Under the pieces are notes generated by a model, which worked only from the letters and a program-made list of their open reading frames with translations, made no database searches and was not told the origin of the DNA. The translations under genes were made by a program, and so were the position numbers. From Hanleya hanleyi (Eukaryota > Mollusca > Polyplacophora > Lepidopleurida > Hanleyidae): a stretch of DNA of 64,000 nucleotides. Where the stretch lies: NCBI GenBank assembly GCA_036873755.1, contig JAVTVY010025216.1, positions 1 to 64,000 on the forward strand, given 5' to 3'. Shown piece after piece: positions 30,101 to 34,978 of the stretch; the stretch's first letter is position 1, and each line of letters begins with the position of its first letter.

Positions 30101-31803
30101 GACGTTCGGCCTGGACCTACATTTTGGTACGTGACACATCATGTCTCCCTAATGTATCTACTGACACGAAAAAATGTAATTTTTAAAGATTTTTTGATTC
30201 TGGAGTCACAGTGACCTTGACTATTGAGTTTGACCTAAATTTTGGTACCTGACAAACCGTCTCCCCGTAATTTCTCAATGGACACAAATAATCATGATTT
30301 TTAACAATTTCACGATTTTTTGGGTCACAGTGACCTTGACCTTTGATCTTGACCTACATTTTGGTATGTGACACATCATGTCCCCCTAATGTATCTACGG
30401 ACACATAATTTCCTGATTTTGGGGGTCACAGGGACCTTTGACCTTCGAACTTGACCTATTTTTTGGCATGCGACACTTCATTTCCCCCTATTGAATCCCC
30501 CCTAGGGCATCCACTCATCAAAAATTAGAACTGTAGATAGAGAACTGTCAACGATCAATGATTTCCTGATTTTAGGCAACAGTGACCTTTGACCTCTGAC
30601 CTCAACCTCAATTTTGGTACGCGACACATCGTCTCTACTTAGCGTATCCACTCACAAAAAAATTGCAACTGTGGATACAAATCGTTCACAGATATAGACC
30701 GGACACGAACACTTCAGTGATTTCCTATTTTTTAGGCCAGTGACGTTTGACCTTTGACCTCGACCTTCATTTTGGTACGCGACACATCGTCTCCCCGTAG
30801 GATATCCACTCACCAAAAATTGGAACTCTAGATAGGAAACTGTCCCAGATATAGACCGGACACGAGATCCGAACAGACGGACAGACGGGCGGAAACCGCC
30901 ATCACATAATACGTCCGCCTTTTGGCGAGCGTATAAAAATTGTTGCATTCATCTGAAAGGCGAAACGATATCCACGACCTTGTTTTATACATTTTGTGTA
31001 TTGCACCCATGATATATGTATCATTTCTGACGCAATCACAAGAGCTTGAAACAAGTCGCGGGGATAGTGGATAATGGAATGGAACCTCAGGTGATATGGG
31101 GTATCCCTGCACTCTCTTGTTCTAAATATAGCCAAACACTCAGAGAGTATGAAGATTCCACATTGCCCCCACCCCCCACACACACACGCCCGAGGCTCTT
31201 GTCCCGGACTCATGTGACTTGGAGGATTGAAAGAAAAGGTTCTGTAGATATTTTGATTTCAGTCATTCCTAGAAAGGTCGTTACAATTTCTTCATCCTTT
31301 TTTCTCGATGAAAACCAAACAAAATTCTTGAAAACACAGCGGTGTAAACGTTTCAACCGCGGTGGGAACCTTCCCAAGAATTTAGTTTGGCTTTCGGTGA
31401 AAACAAGGATGAAGAAATTGTGCCGAAGTTACTAGGAATGCGAGAAATTCGAAGAAATTCTGTCATAAACTAGAAAATGTTTGTAGAAAATAAGGCTTGA
31501 ACAAAATAGGGAAAACTCCCAATAAATCAGAAATGCTAAACAAAATGTCCCCTATAGACCACCGTAACACCCTATCTTTTCAGTAGACAAAAACGAAGCA
31601 AATGTAGTGGGAGACCTTCGATTGACAGTGTACATCATGTTGCAGAAGGCTCCCGACATTTCTGTAATGAATGAACTTTTGTGGTGTTCTAGCCATGCTA
31701 TTTCACGAACAATACCTTGAACAACTTACCGATAATATAAATAGAGTAGTAGTACCAGAATTATCGCCCATACCGGGATATTCACCAGTCCTAAAATCTC
31801 CAT
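9023..31803 (-). CDS. CYP3-clan cytochrome P450, exons 1-7 (5' half)
   Basis: A heme-thiolate monooxygenase, expected on the cytoplasmic face of the ER, where it oxidises hydrophobic substrates using electrons from P450 reductase. Seven exons were found by eye on the minus strand and join in one frame without stops (685 bp, 228 codons). In order they encode a membrane anchor, the Pro-rich hinge (GVKGPRPWPVFG), helix A and beta-1, the region before helix C with its heme-propionate WxxxR (WRHNR), helices D and E, and the start of helix F. Intron phases are 2, 0, 2, 0, 0, 2, 1. From memory these equal vertebrate CYP3A genes, and exons of 53, 89 and 149 bp are identical in length. The I helix, ExxR and heme-Cys exons are not visible and may lie beyond the left edge. 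Introns hold most of the mobile DNA of this half of the window. The family call is firm; the exact subfamily is not. Confidence 0.92.
9197..11930 (+). repeat. AGGTCA-array repeat, full-length copy C (P450 intron 6)
   Basis: It starts AACAAGAGCCCAAGGGGCTT (a short inverted repeat), followed by a palindromic ATATAC..GTATAT stretch and about 550 bp of unique family sequence. Then comes a long array of ~110-bp units with TGACCTTGACC / TGACCTTTGACC strings. It closes with the stem-loop ACGTCCGCC-TTTT-GGCGGGCGT and GTAAAAAT. The last third of the array is decayed and internally rearranged. No protein-coding capacity is visible. The terminal stem-loop and tandem core recall Helitron-like non-autonomous elements of bivalves, but terminal signals do not prove that. 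Confidence 0.75.
12125..12330 (+). repeat. Partial GAGTGAGTGA-headed SINE-like repeat
   Basis: The head AGAGTGAGTGAATGGCATTT plus AACGTCGCTTTCAACAT and CATATCACGACC match the repeat at 8341. The body then differs. It lies in P450 intron 6. Confidence 0.45.
12331..12808. other. Intron 6 remainder, no gene seen
   Basis: AT-rich intronic sequence between the SINE-like unit and P450 exon 6. A plus-strand open frame starting at a TTG (12679) overlaps exon 6 in antisense and is a shadow of it. Confidence 0.5.
12809..12897 (-). CDS. P450 exon 6
   Basis: An 89-bp exon, acceptor ATGCACAG upstream and donor GTAATA downstream. It encodes MSGLISDAGKTLVDVLEQKA and then ESGEPINIK. This is the helix C-D connection that binds no cofactor but is length-conserved in the CYP3 clan. 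It ends with two bases (AA) of a Lys codon finished in exon 7. Confidence 0.92.
12898..13722. other. P450 intron 5, no other feature
   Basis: Intronic AT-rich sequence. A 112-codon plus-strand open frame (13356-13694) has no family resemblance and is probably chance. Confidence 0.5.
13723..13848 (-). CDS. P450 exon 5 (helix C)
   Basis: A 126-bp exon, 42 codons, phase 0 at both ends, with acceptor TTCTATACAG and donor GTAGGC. It encodes DFGIVRMSKPPVTDFLTMLR and then DDDWRHNRNWLTPAFSGGKL. The WRHNR is the P450 helix-C WxxxR motif that contacts a heme propionate. 'LTPAFSGGKL' is the usual CYP3/CYP6-type continuation. It is 12 bp longer than the human CYP3A4 exon I remember (114 bp). Confidence 0.95.
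14220..14560. repeat. Degenerate AT-rich tandem repeat (P450 intron 4)
   Basis: Four diverged units begin ACTTATTCTATTTGAATTG (about 14230), ACTTATTCTAGCTAAATTAC (14321), ACTCATTCTGTTTGAATTG (14405) and ACTTATTCTATAGCTGAATT (14519). Spacing is about 85-115 bp, with T runs between units. Confidence 0.55.
14936..15032 (-). CDS. P450 exon 4
   Basis: A 97-bp exon, acceptor TCTTGCAG and donor GTAAAA. The first base completes a Gly codon, then come 32 codons: IHEGIYPCLIVGDLDMLRDI and TVKEFNNFPNRR. This is the beta-1 sheet and helix B region, matching the CYP3 pattern '..G..P.LVV.DPD.LK.I.VKDF..F.NRR'. Confidence 0.94.
15344..15396 (-). CDS. P450 exon 3
   Basis: A 53-bp exon, acceptor ACCGGCAG and donor GTGAGT. 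It encodes GFNEANAEWVKKYGKIYG (helix A and strand beta1-1), ending with two bases of the last Gly codon. The length equals the corresponding CYP3A exon as I remember it. Confidence 0.93.
15600..16020. repeat. Dispersed repeat family D copy
   Basis: About 400 bp resembling 55270-55640, 7745-8340 (split) and, reversed, 52300-52620. Shared words include AGCGGTCAACAGTTTTCAA, GAAAGACACCATG-like and TTAAGCGGAATT.GACA. It lies in P450 intron 2 just left of the Polinton-type element. Confidence 0.5.
16086..16091. repeat. 6-bp target-site duplication, left (CACGTC)
   Basis: CACGTC directly precedes the element's first bases AGTAGT and recurs exactly at 24001-24006, directly after its last bases. A 6-bp duplication is the hallmark of Polinton integrase. 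Confidence 0.92.
16132..16918. promoter_or_regulatory. NRF-1-like and CRE/ETS site cluster in left inverted repeat
   Basis: TGCGCATGCGCA-type palindromes (the consensus bound by NRF-1 in animals) occur at 16132, 16329, 16481, 16645 and 16796, about one per sub-unit. TGACGTCA (CREB/ATF consensus) is at 16201, 16634 and 16904. Those at 16201 and 16904 are followed directly by CTTCCG (an ETS site on the other strand). Housekeeping promoters in animals often combine these sites. That they drive the element's genes is inference. Confidence 0.6.
16997..17068. repeat. (GGCCC)n low-complexity tract
   Basis: A run of CCCGG / GGCCC / CCGCC units near the inner end of the left inverted repeat. The right inverted repeat has only a short version (about 22804-22818), so the tract has expanded on one side or shrunk on the other. 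Confidence 0.85.
17270..17500. promoter_or_regulatory. CCAAT-box cluster inside the left inverted repeat
   Basis: CCAAT occurs at 17280, 17305 and 17328, and ATTGG at 17485, in a unique segment between the left inverted repeat and the first plus-strand frame. A 'CGCCTAC.TCC' word is repeated at about 17365-17420. The segment could be a promoter for the small frame at 17516. No TATA box is obvious. Confidence 0.35.
17516..17743 (+). CDS. Hypothetical small membrane protein of the element (75 aa)
   Basis: An ATG-started frame of 75 codons following a CCAAT cluster and followed by a plus-strand AATAAA at 17788. It has one hydrophobic stretch (YLVCGLISLALYFTIVLL, roughly residues 44-61) that could span a membrane. 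I recognise no family. Open frames of this size also arise by chance, so the poly(A) signal and position inside the gene-dense element are its main support. Confidence 0.25.
   Translation: MHYAHITYSNKLHLYVLDESSLTVFLYTHLNEMRAPNLDQNMYLVCGLISLALYFTIVLLHSNIDGLHFGPILHH
17834..17839 (-). terminator. Poly(A) signal for the minus-strand virion genes
   Basis: AATAAA on the minus strand, about 180 bp past the protease stop codon. The plus-strand AATAAA at 17788-17793 faces it, so two converging transcripts would end within about 50 bp of each other. Confidence 0.45.
17878..18052. repeat. ~35-48 bp tandem repeat overlapping the protease gene's end
   Basis: Four to five units of 'AAGCCCAGAACAG.GGGC..GT' followed by 'GTACATTGAAAGAA'. 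The last unit runs into the C-terminal codons of the protease frame (FNVHALFWA), so the repeats seem to have grown from the gene's 3' end. Confidence 0.75.
18020..18493 (-). CDS. Adenain-like cysteine protease (virion maturation)
   Basis: A peptidase of the adenovirus-protease family (C5-like), which cleaves capsid and core precursors during virion maturation. An upstream ATG at 18553 would overlap the capsid gene by 59 bases. The ATG at 18493, two bases past the capsid stop, fits better and gives 157 residues. Catalytic-site residues in order are His52 (EHWVGVYL), Asp67 (EYFDPYGLP), Gln97 and Cys104 (SSVCGQYCLF). The Gln-to-Cys spacing of 7 matches adenain. No stops or shifts are seen, so it could be functional. 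It is last in the minus-strand gene row. Confidence 0.88.
   Translation of the reverse strand: MDTDQITTVLENDPETHMVFQGVFARDVFPLDRMFPAAYVLNTDPMDRPGEHWVGVYLTEQQGEYFDPYGLPPLHPDLTDFMDQGTETWCWNSQTLQSLTSSVCGQYCLFCLYHRCRGRPLSTIVQMFDEYPKAEDRDVFVYDWAAHHFNVHALFWA
18495..19808 (-). CDS. Major capsid protein, double jelly-roll type
   Basis: A 437-residue intact frame of the hexon-like family widespread in Polinton/adintovirus-like elements of invertebrates (often annotated after C. elegans F54H12.2). Recognised segments are the N-terminal 'FDLWTVPPTQTS' region, 'YVDLAHTYLYVKAKIV', 'DKLISDSTNTYPYRAYIETL', 'YPIRRVQTKVFSVS', 'NPFDFKHFGINFVALHVDG', 'ISREDYGNGYTLFCFDLTP' and the C-terminal 'EFDNIIQVDKARNV'. 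Trimers of this fold form the capsid lattice. The start lies 3 bases after the stop of the upstream core-protein gene, unusually tight for DNA sitting in an animal genome and typical of a viral gene block. Confidence 0.9.
   Translation of the reverse strand: MSLIHAESCPSTNSKFDLWTVPPTQTSAEQGLWVEHLPLSSINATGPIEFTISNADTAYVDLAHTYLYVKAKIVNGDGTRIADQATVGPTNLWLHSMFQQVDIFLSDKLISDSTNTYPYRAYIETLLSHGREANKSQLTAALFYQDKAEHMGAENDNTGYSKRKALTANGVSVDLIGRLHADMFMQDRCLLNKIPIKIRLIRAPPTFALMATNVEAHAADYKIVTEDAFLYVRKVKPNPAVQLGHMTALETKPAQYPIRRVQTKVFSVSAGNMSANKDNLLLGELPKRLILACVENTSFSGAYPENPFDFKHFGINFVALHVDGQQVPATALTPNFGRANFIRAYQSLFTATGQINQDEGNFISREDYGNGYTLFCFDLTPTLENDHQLALAKQGNLRLEIHFQRALRSTVNVICYAEFDNIIQVDKARNVLCDFST
19812..20216 (-). 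CDS. pX/pVI-like minor virion core protein
   Basis: 134 residues. The N-terminus has a Gly-rich protease-site-like segment (QAGGG) followed by VFSGARMQRGHGLGNILGSI, a signature of this Polinton/adintovirus protein. Next comes an amphipathic helix region (FLPLVTRGVKAIGKQAVRSG) and a strongly basic tail (RRPTQRRRTSKTR). Such proteins bind DNA and, like adenovirus pVI, can be membrane-active after cleavage. The ATG overlaps the stop codon of the minor capsid frame (TAATG), so the two genes abut. Intact. Confidence 0.75.
   Translation of the reverse strand: MKVPYECDARSYMDYYAQQAGGGFPVFSGARMQRGHGLGNILGSIVKTFLPLVTRGVKAIGKQAVRSGLQVAGDVLGGTAPKEALKRRAKEAGGVLVAKAQRTVGNKRPAPSRPRTSRRPTQRRRTSKTRDIFS
20216..20993 (-). 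pseudogene. Minor capsid (penton-like) protein, broken
   Basis: The N-terminal part (20993-20748, FYLTLPSNSSLDVFPDNT and GRWECGLVDIQYPYSWYNV) and the C-terminal part (from about 20700 to 20216, ILQQMLGFDLRTFAGP and the conserved ending HINTITVDIRDDTGRPVAFE) belong to one family, the single-jelly-roll penton-like protein of Polinton-type viruses. A TAG stop at 20745-20747 ends the first part. The third part lies in another frame, so at least one nonsense change and one frame change, near 20700-20745, separate them. The C-terminal frame has no good ATG. As it stands the gene cannot give a full protein without recoding. Confidence 0.8.
21027..21674 (-). CDS. Conserved Polinton-type Pro-rich protein, function unknown
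   Basis: 215 residues. A Pro-rich N-terminus is followed by a conserved module: 'SVPASFKKQAGLVLQRM', 'WNDKGELLVQNQVVPGTHMT', 'DLVNDLMRKRR', 'GWEVFAQGLKDMHVPQELVG'. A Ser/Pro and Arg-rich tail follows (RGLTRSKSTRRTRRRAQ). I have seen this module next to capsid genes in invertebrate genomes but know no function. The basic tail suggests nucleic-acid or virion association. First gene of the minus-strand row, 33 bases ahead of the minor capsid start. Intact. Confidence 0.6.
   Translation of the reverse strand: MTFMDQYKTLSTPPPAPPLRDTPPTSAPLQHPPLPGVPPTAPQWVEDEVLKSVPASFKKQAGLVLQRMKQNPNMTWNDKGELLVQNQVVPGTHMTDLVNDLMRKRRSHTDPRGWEVFAQGLKDMHVPQELVGNPHRWAFMQRTQQSPSGPLPSWESDWESESPPKTPPPQRAPSFQTFKKPTLIRTPHISRGLTRSKSTRRTRRRAQPPKAWNTY
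21749..22443 (+). pseudogene. N-terminal stub of the Polinton polymerase-type frame
   Basis: The frame 21749-22339 encodes 196 residues. Its second half (DIYNFPLTDLTRLRSYVEAI, FRLNVAFGYILRH, LRYYYASNNSHVFDQ) matches the conserved N-terminal region found ahead of DNA polymerase B in these elements, as far as I remember. The family continues with 'RP.S.WVV..VTN.TF.V.KL.DHPIG'. This is still present in the same frame after the TAA at 22337-22339 (VERVTNATFFVTKLTDHP), ending at TGA-TGA about 22441. Exonuclease and polymerase motifs are absent. The gene is divergent to the virion genes, with only 75 bases between starts. Confidence 0.6.
22444..22755. other. Non-coding end of the stub gene
   Basis: AT-rich 3' region with AATAAA-type signals near 22539 and 22639 on the plus strand. 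No other frame. The main body of a normal Polinton (polymerase, integrase, ATPase) would be expected here and is missing. Confidence 0.5.
22756..24000. repeat. Right terminal inverted repeat
   Basis: Inverse of 16092-17077 with a CG microsatellite at the inner end (about 22757-22772). It holds five ~155-bp sub-units against four on the left, plus a private segment 23735-23880 with a doubled 'CAGACCGCATCACCGC'. The outer ~100 bp are nearly identical to the left end. Confidence 0.88.
22897..23960. promoter_or_regulatory. NRF-1-like and CRE/ETS site cluster in right inverted repeat
   Basis: NRF-1-like palindromes at 23008, 23159 (one mismatch), 23323, 23475, 23627 and a degenerate one at 23949. 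TGACGTCA is at 22904, 23174 and 23884. CCGGAAG directly precedes those at 22904 and 23884, giving the composite CCGGAAGTGACGTCA. The arrangement mirrors the left repeat. Confidence 0.6.
24001..24006. repeat. 6-bp target-site duplication, right (CACGTC)
   Basis: Exact copy of 16086-16091, directly after the element's terminal ACTACT. Confidence 0.92.
24007..25256. other. Remainder of P450 intron 2
   Basis: AT-rich intronic DNA. The only item recognised is the tRNA-like unit at 24943-25045. Part of 24715-24790 resembles, in reverse, repeat family D. Confidence 0.45.
24943..25045 (-). repeat. tRNA-derived SINE head or tRNA pseudogene
   Basis: On the minus strand there is a D-arm-like A box (GATGGCCGATTGGTCTAAGG). 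About 45 nt later comes a B-box-like GGGTACGAGCCC, one base off GGGTTCGAGCCC. GGACC near 25045 could pair with GGTCC near 24950 as an acceptor stem. The altered B box argues against a working tRNA gene. Confidence 0.5.
25257..25353 (-). CDS. P450 exon 2 (hinge)
   Basis: A 97-bp exon, acceptor TTCGTTCTAG and donor GTAATA. The first base completes the Arg codon of exon 1. It encodes YMTWHFGVFPSM, then GVKGPRPWPVFGIQHECMRK. The GxxGPxPxPxFG string is the Pro-rich hinge that orients the catalytic domain on the ER membrane. Human CYP3A4 exon 2 is 94 bp in my memory. Confidence 0.93.
25354..26619. other. P450 intron 1, left part
   Basis: No host exon seen. A C run at about 26107-26130 is low complexity. 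Small minus-strand frames at 25836-26178 are chance. Confidence 0.4.
26492..26606. repeat. Fold-back repeat
   Basis: The arm GCGCCCATGTTGGGGTAATC (from 26492) and the opposite arm ending GATTGCCCCGACATGGGCGTC (to 26606) are inverted near-copies about 28-30 bp long, with a ~55-bp loop. It may be a small MITE-like element at the edge of the capsid relic. Confidence 0.6.
26620..27735 (-). pseudogene. Decayed second Polinton-type major capsid gene
   Basis: Fragments in different minus-strand frames follow the order of the intact capsid protein at 18495-19808. About 27735-27600: 'QYVKAKAMRKDGTL'. 27490-27185: FGKLITFNTGNIPYKAYIQT and 'LLNIIDV'. 27163-26714: VEDIYFKLLKVRVNPDIILG and NPFNFRH. About 26700-26620: 'YIDREEIP'. 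The sequence is strongly diverged and carries several shifts and stops. No neighbouring virion genes are clear, though 27864-28070 (unrecognised) sits where the core protein would be. This is an older, unrelated insertion in P450 intron 1. Confidence 0.8.
27736..29050. other. P450 intron 1, middle part
   Basis: No recognised gene. 28450-28620 has a TGACGTCA (about 28459) and short GGCG-rich direct repeats ('GGCGCTCTGG.AGCG' twice). The minus-strand frame 27864-28070 (68 codons) has no recognised family. Confidence 0.35.
29051..30941 (+). repeat. AGGTCA-array repeat, full-length copy D (P450 intron 1)
   Basis: It starts AACAAGAGCCCAAAGGGCTT, then ATATACG-CC-CGTATAT (a perfect 7-bp palindrome), then ~550 bp shared with 9197-9790. 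The array of ~110-bp units with TGACCTTGACCTTTGACC-type strings runs from about 29620 to 30850. It ends with the GACGGAC-rich tail, the stem-loop ACGTCCGCC-TTTT-GGCGAGCGT and ATAAAAAT. The clearest full-length member in the window. Confidence 0.8.
30942..31729. other. P450 intron 1, right part
   Basis: AT-rich intronic DNA downstream of exon 1. A plus-strand frame 31046-31435 has no recognised family and contains a short CA/CACC run (about 31168-31189). Confidence 0.4.
31730..31803 (-). CDS. P450 exon 1 (start codon and membrane anchor)
   Basis: ATG at 31803-31801, then MEILGLVNIPVWAIILVLLL and YLYY plus two bases (CG), donor GTAAGT. The hydrophobic helix of about 18 residues is the N-terminal ER anchor of microsomal P450s. 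The phase-2 end fits the single base that opens exon 2. No strong TATA box is seen upstream (minus strand, 31804-31900). Confidence 0.88.
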
Positions 31804-32724
31804 GTTGCTGTCTATCTACATGTACACCAGTACAGCCCCACTCTTCACTGTCGGCCTGTTTGAATAACAACCAGCCTATTACTCACAAAAAGTAGGCCTA
31901 AGGCTATATACGTGTAACTAGGTCAAGTTGCATTTGCTAACCCCGAATAAAGCCAATTTTACGATTGTATATTTCAGTATGATTCAGTCGAATCGCTTGT
32001 ACCAGTATACGTCCGCTCAAGAGAACCACTGACCTATCGCTGAAGGTTTGAAAAACATGCGAAATTGGATGACCGATAAGTCGTTAAGGTCAGATTAACT
32101 CCTTTTGGAGCCCTAAGCGCATTTTGCATGCCATCATCAATACATGTATGTTGGGCAGCACACTAGCGGGTCATCGGACTGGAACCCCTGTCGAGAAATT
32201 CTGGCGATGACCTCCAATAAATTGACAGTGCAATATTCGTTCCATTAATCTATCGATGTTGATTGCTCTATGCTCTGTATAAATCTAAGGTATAAAAACT
32301 CAAAACGACACCTATATAGGCCTATAATTACAGAACAACTTTGAAGATAAATAGAATATTTGCGAAATACGGCGGCTCATAAGTACGGTGGCTCATAACT
32401 GCCATTACTTTATTTATTTTCGATATAGAAATATTTTTCGAATTGTAATAGCAGTCTTCGTATCATAATATTCTTGAAAATTCGCCATGTAATGCCACTC
32501 CAATTCAATTTTCATTGCAATTGGACAGAAAACAATGAAATGCCAGATAGCGCTTCTCATTCATCCTTGAATGCAAGTCTGGGTACTCCGAAACCACCCC
32601 TGCTCGAAAGCGTGTTCTTTGTGAGTCTTTTTGGGAAGTGTCCTGCCCTAGCGAGCCTCCTTAAGATAGGGAGCTGCAACTTACAAAACTATACCCCTGG
32701 GTCAAACTCTACCAAAAAATGTAA
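31804..32724. other. 5' flank of the P450 gene
   Basis: Presumed promoter region (minus-strand upstream). No recognisable core promoter element or receptor-site cluster was found by eye. The plus-strand frames here are not convincing. Confidence 0.4.
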
Positions 32725-33015
32725 AACAAAACCAAGATGGCCGTCTTGATGACGTCACGTTAACGTCATTTTCGAAAACGGCATTTTTTGGTCGATTTTT
32801 TTCGTCAGATTTTTCGAATTGTTCGTTTATGCAATCTCTCCGCAAAAACTGCGTGGTGAATTAGTAAATATTAATGTGATGTGAAAGAAAATAATTTTTG
32901 CTCACTTTTCGTCACAGAAAAAGCAGAAATTTTGAAGAAAAATGACGAAAACGTCATTCTTTCCTGTACCCCACGTGGCCGCCATCTTGAACTTACCCAC
33001 GATCCTCTATTCCGG
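32725..33015. repeat. MITE-like repeat with CAAGATGGC ends
   Basis: Left end ACCAAGATGGCCGTCTTGAT, right end CGTGGCCGCCATCTTG: imperfect inverted ends about 270 bp apart, with AACGTCATT / AATGACG words inside. Its first ~100 bp match the opposite strand of 4280-4370 and 7020-7110, including 'GGCATTTTTTGGTCGATTTT'. Confidence 0.5.
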
Positions 33016-33961
33016 GAGGTTATGCAATTAACAAGTTAATCTTTAAAGGAGAAGAAAACATGCGACTGCACTGAATAAAAGATCTATCTCTCCCGTAGCC
33101 AAAAATGTAGGCAAATATTTTTTGGGATTCTTTCTACTCGGCTAAATCGGCGTTCAACCTGAGCATCGCTGTCTCTCAAGGGTGCACTCCAGGGGTTCAT
33201 CCAGTCGGCAAGGAACAAACACTGGGTGCGCTTTTCGGCCACTAATTCTCGTAATAGCTTCAACCCAAATCCCATATATTTATATATGGTATGAAAGAGC
33301 ATGATTAATCTATTATTATAAGACACAGCACTGATATTTTATAGAAAAGTGAATCTCGAACATTCCCATCCAAGCTTGCTCCATTTTTCCTAGAGAATCT
33401 CCTAGAGAATTCTCAATTTTCAGAAAAATCTGTAAGAGCGATTTCAATTAATTTCTGTTTCTCATGTTAACAACTTAAAAAGGCGAAAAAAGTGGGGTCA
33501 ACCTGCCCGTTATTTGTCAGATTTTCTATCCGTAAATGAGTCCTAATCTTTAGGCACAGCCAAGGGGCATAACTGAGGCAGGACAAAATTTACTCCATGA
33601 CCCCGATCACCGTGTAGGGGAAGCCAGCCATCGACCTGTATATTCTCGTTTGCGGTGTTGATGCTGAACAGGATGATATTATAGATATAAGCTATTAAGA
33701 AGGCAAGAAGAATTATGATGTAGCATAACGTGGACGGTCAATCATATTATGAAATTAGACCGGGGCCATTACAACGAAACTATGGAAGGCCTCCCAAGCG
33801 TGCCGCCATTTTTGGCTCGGGTCTTCTAAGCGTGTGACGTCACTCGGGCCTCGTCGATCTCTAGTGGGGAAGGCGAAAATATAAACCAGTGTTGAAAACT
33901 GGACACTGTGTAATCACGACACCAACGTACCAGATCAAACACAGCTTCATTTCATTTTTTT
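33016..33961. other. No gene seen
   Basis: AT-rich spacer. 33775-33850 has 'GTGCCGCCATTTTTGGCTC' and GTGTGACGTCAC, a GC-richer patch that could be a promoter or another MITE end. Not assigned. Confidence 0.3.
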
Positions 33962-34234
33962 TTATTTTATTGTATTTCCACTGGTAGATCGAAAGGTAAG
34001 CCAGAGATTATTCTGATACAATACCTCTCTTAGTAGAGCTTGTTGCTCCCGCTTCTCCAGCCTGGCAAGTGTGGACTGTCGTCTCGGTTCGGGAGCCTGA
34101 CGATGTACAAACTCGGATTCAACACCATATTTTACGTAAACATCTTCTTTGAAACAGCCTGGTAAGAAGTGCAACGAGCACAGTCTTGAGTTTGCGTTTG
34201 GAGTAAAATCCTGCCGACCGACGTTACGCACCCA
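33962..34234 (-). CDS. THAP-domain exon (C-terminal half of the zinc finger)
   Basis: The exon-like frame starts WVRNVGRQDFTPNANSRLCS and continues LHFLPGCFKEDV. It holds the second half of the C2CH THAP zinc finger (conserved W, the 'F.P...S.LCS.HF' Cys/His pair and Phe). A basic, Gln-rich stretch (LARLEKREQQALLREV) follows, then a stop. THAP domains bind DNA and occur in host transcription factors and P-element transposases. A splice acceptor (TGTAACAG) precedes 34234. The exon with the first Cys pair was not found, so it may be a distant exon or a relic. Confidence 0.65.
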   Translation of the reverse strand, partial: WVRNVGRQDFTPNANSRLCSLHFLPGCFKEDVYVKYGVESEFVHRQAPEPRRQSTLARLEKREQQALLREVLYQNNLWLTFRSTSGNTIK

Positions 34235-34978
34235 CTGTTACAGTACATCTAGTTTCAACATTGGGAACCGATGAAATGTCACTGTCTTTGGAAGGTTTGG
34301 ATTCCCAGTTCTGTTAGAACAGCGAAACGCCACATTGCGGCATGATGCCCGTGTATTTGCGGCATATTACTACCACTATCAAATTATAACAGTTTAAAAA
34401 ATATAAATCTGCAGTCCCGAGAGCTTCTCATACTTTAACGTACAGGGCGGAAGTGAGTATGAGCCCGGCTGACGTCACGCAGCGATGTAGCGATGTTTTC
34501 GGCATTTCTGATTGGTTAAGATAGACGCAAGCACTTGTAACGGTGGCACTTATGAATTTGTCCACACGCTCCAGTTTGTGATGTTTCGATATGAATAGAT
34601 CGGAGGTAAAAAATCGCAAATAATATTTGCTTTCATTTCTGGATACGTGGGAGATGGATCTTTCGTTCAGTGTATACATTAGTCACATGTTTTCTTTTCC
34701 TTTAAGTTATACTATCCTATTGAAGTGTGTAACATTGGCAGGGTTGTCCTGTATTCACAAGTCACTGATCAAATTACAAGACTTGCATTTTAGTGTAACT
34801 GTGGTGTCCAACCATTCTGTTCAGAATACACATTGTTCACTCAAGACATTCATTGAACATGTATTAAACTTCATACGATCGAACCAATTTGCTGTATTAA
34901 CACTGTCACTGTTCATTCAATATATATTTCTGCCGATATGTAATGCATCTAATACCCTGAATTGAATGTAATATAGCT
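34235..34978. other. No gene seen
   Basis: AT-rich spacer between the THAP exon and the Gypsy relic. A plus-strand hydrophobic frame (34627-34965) has no recognised family. Confidence 0.3.
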
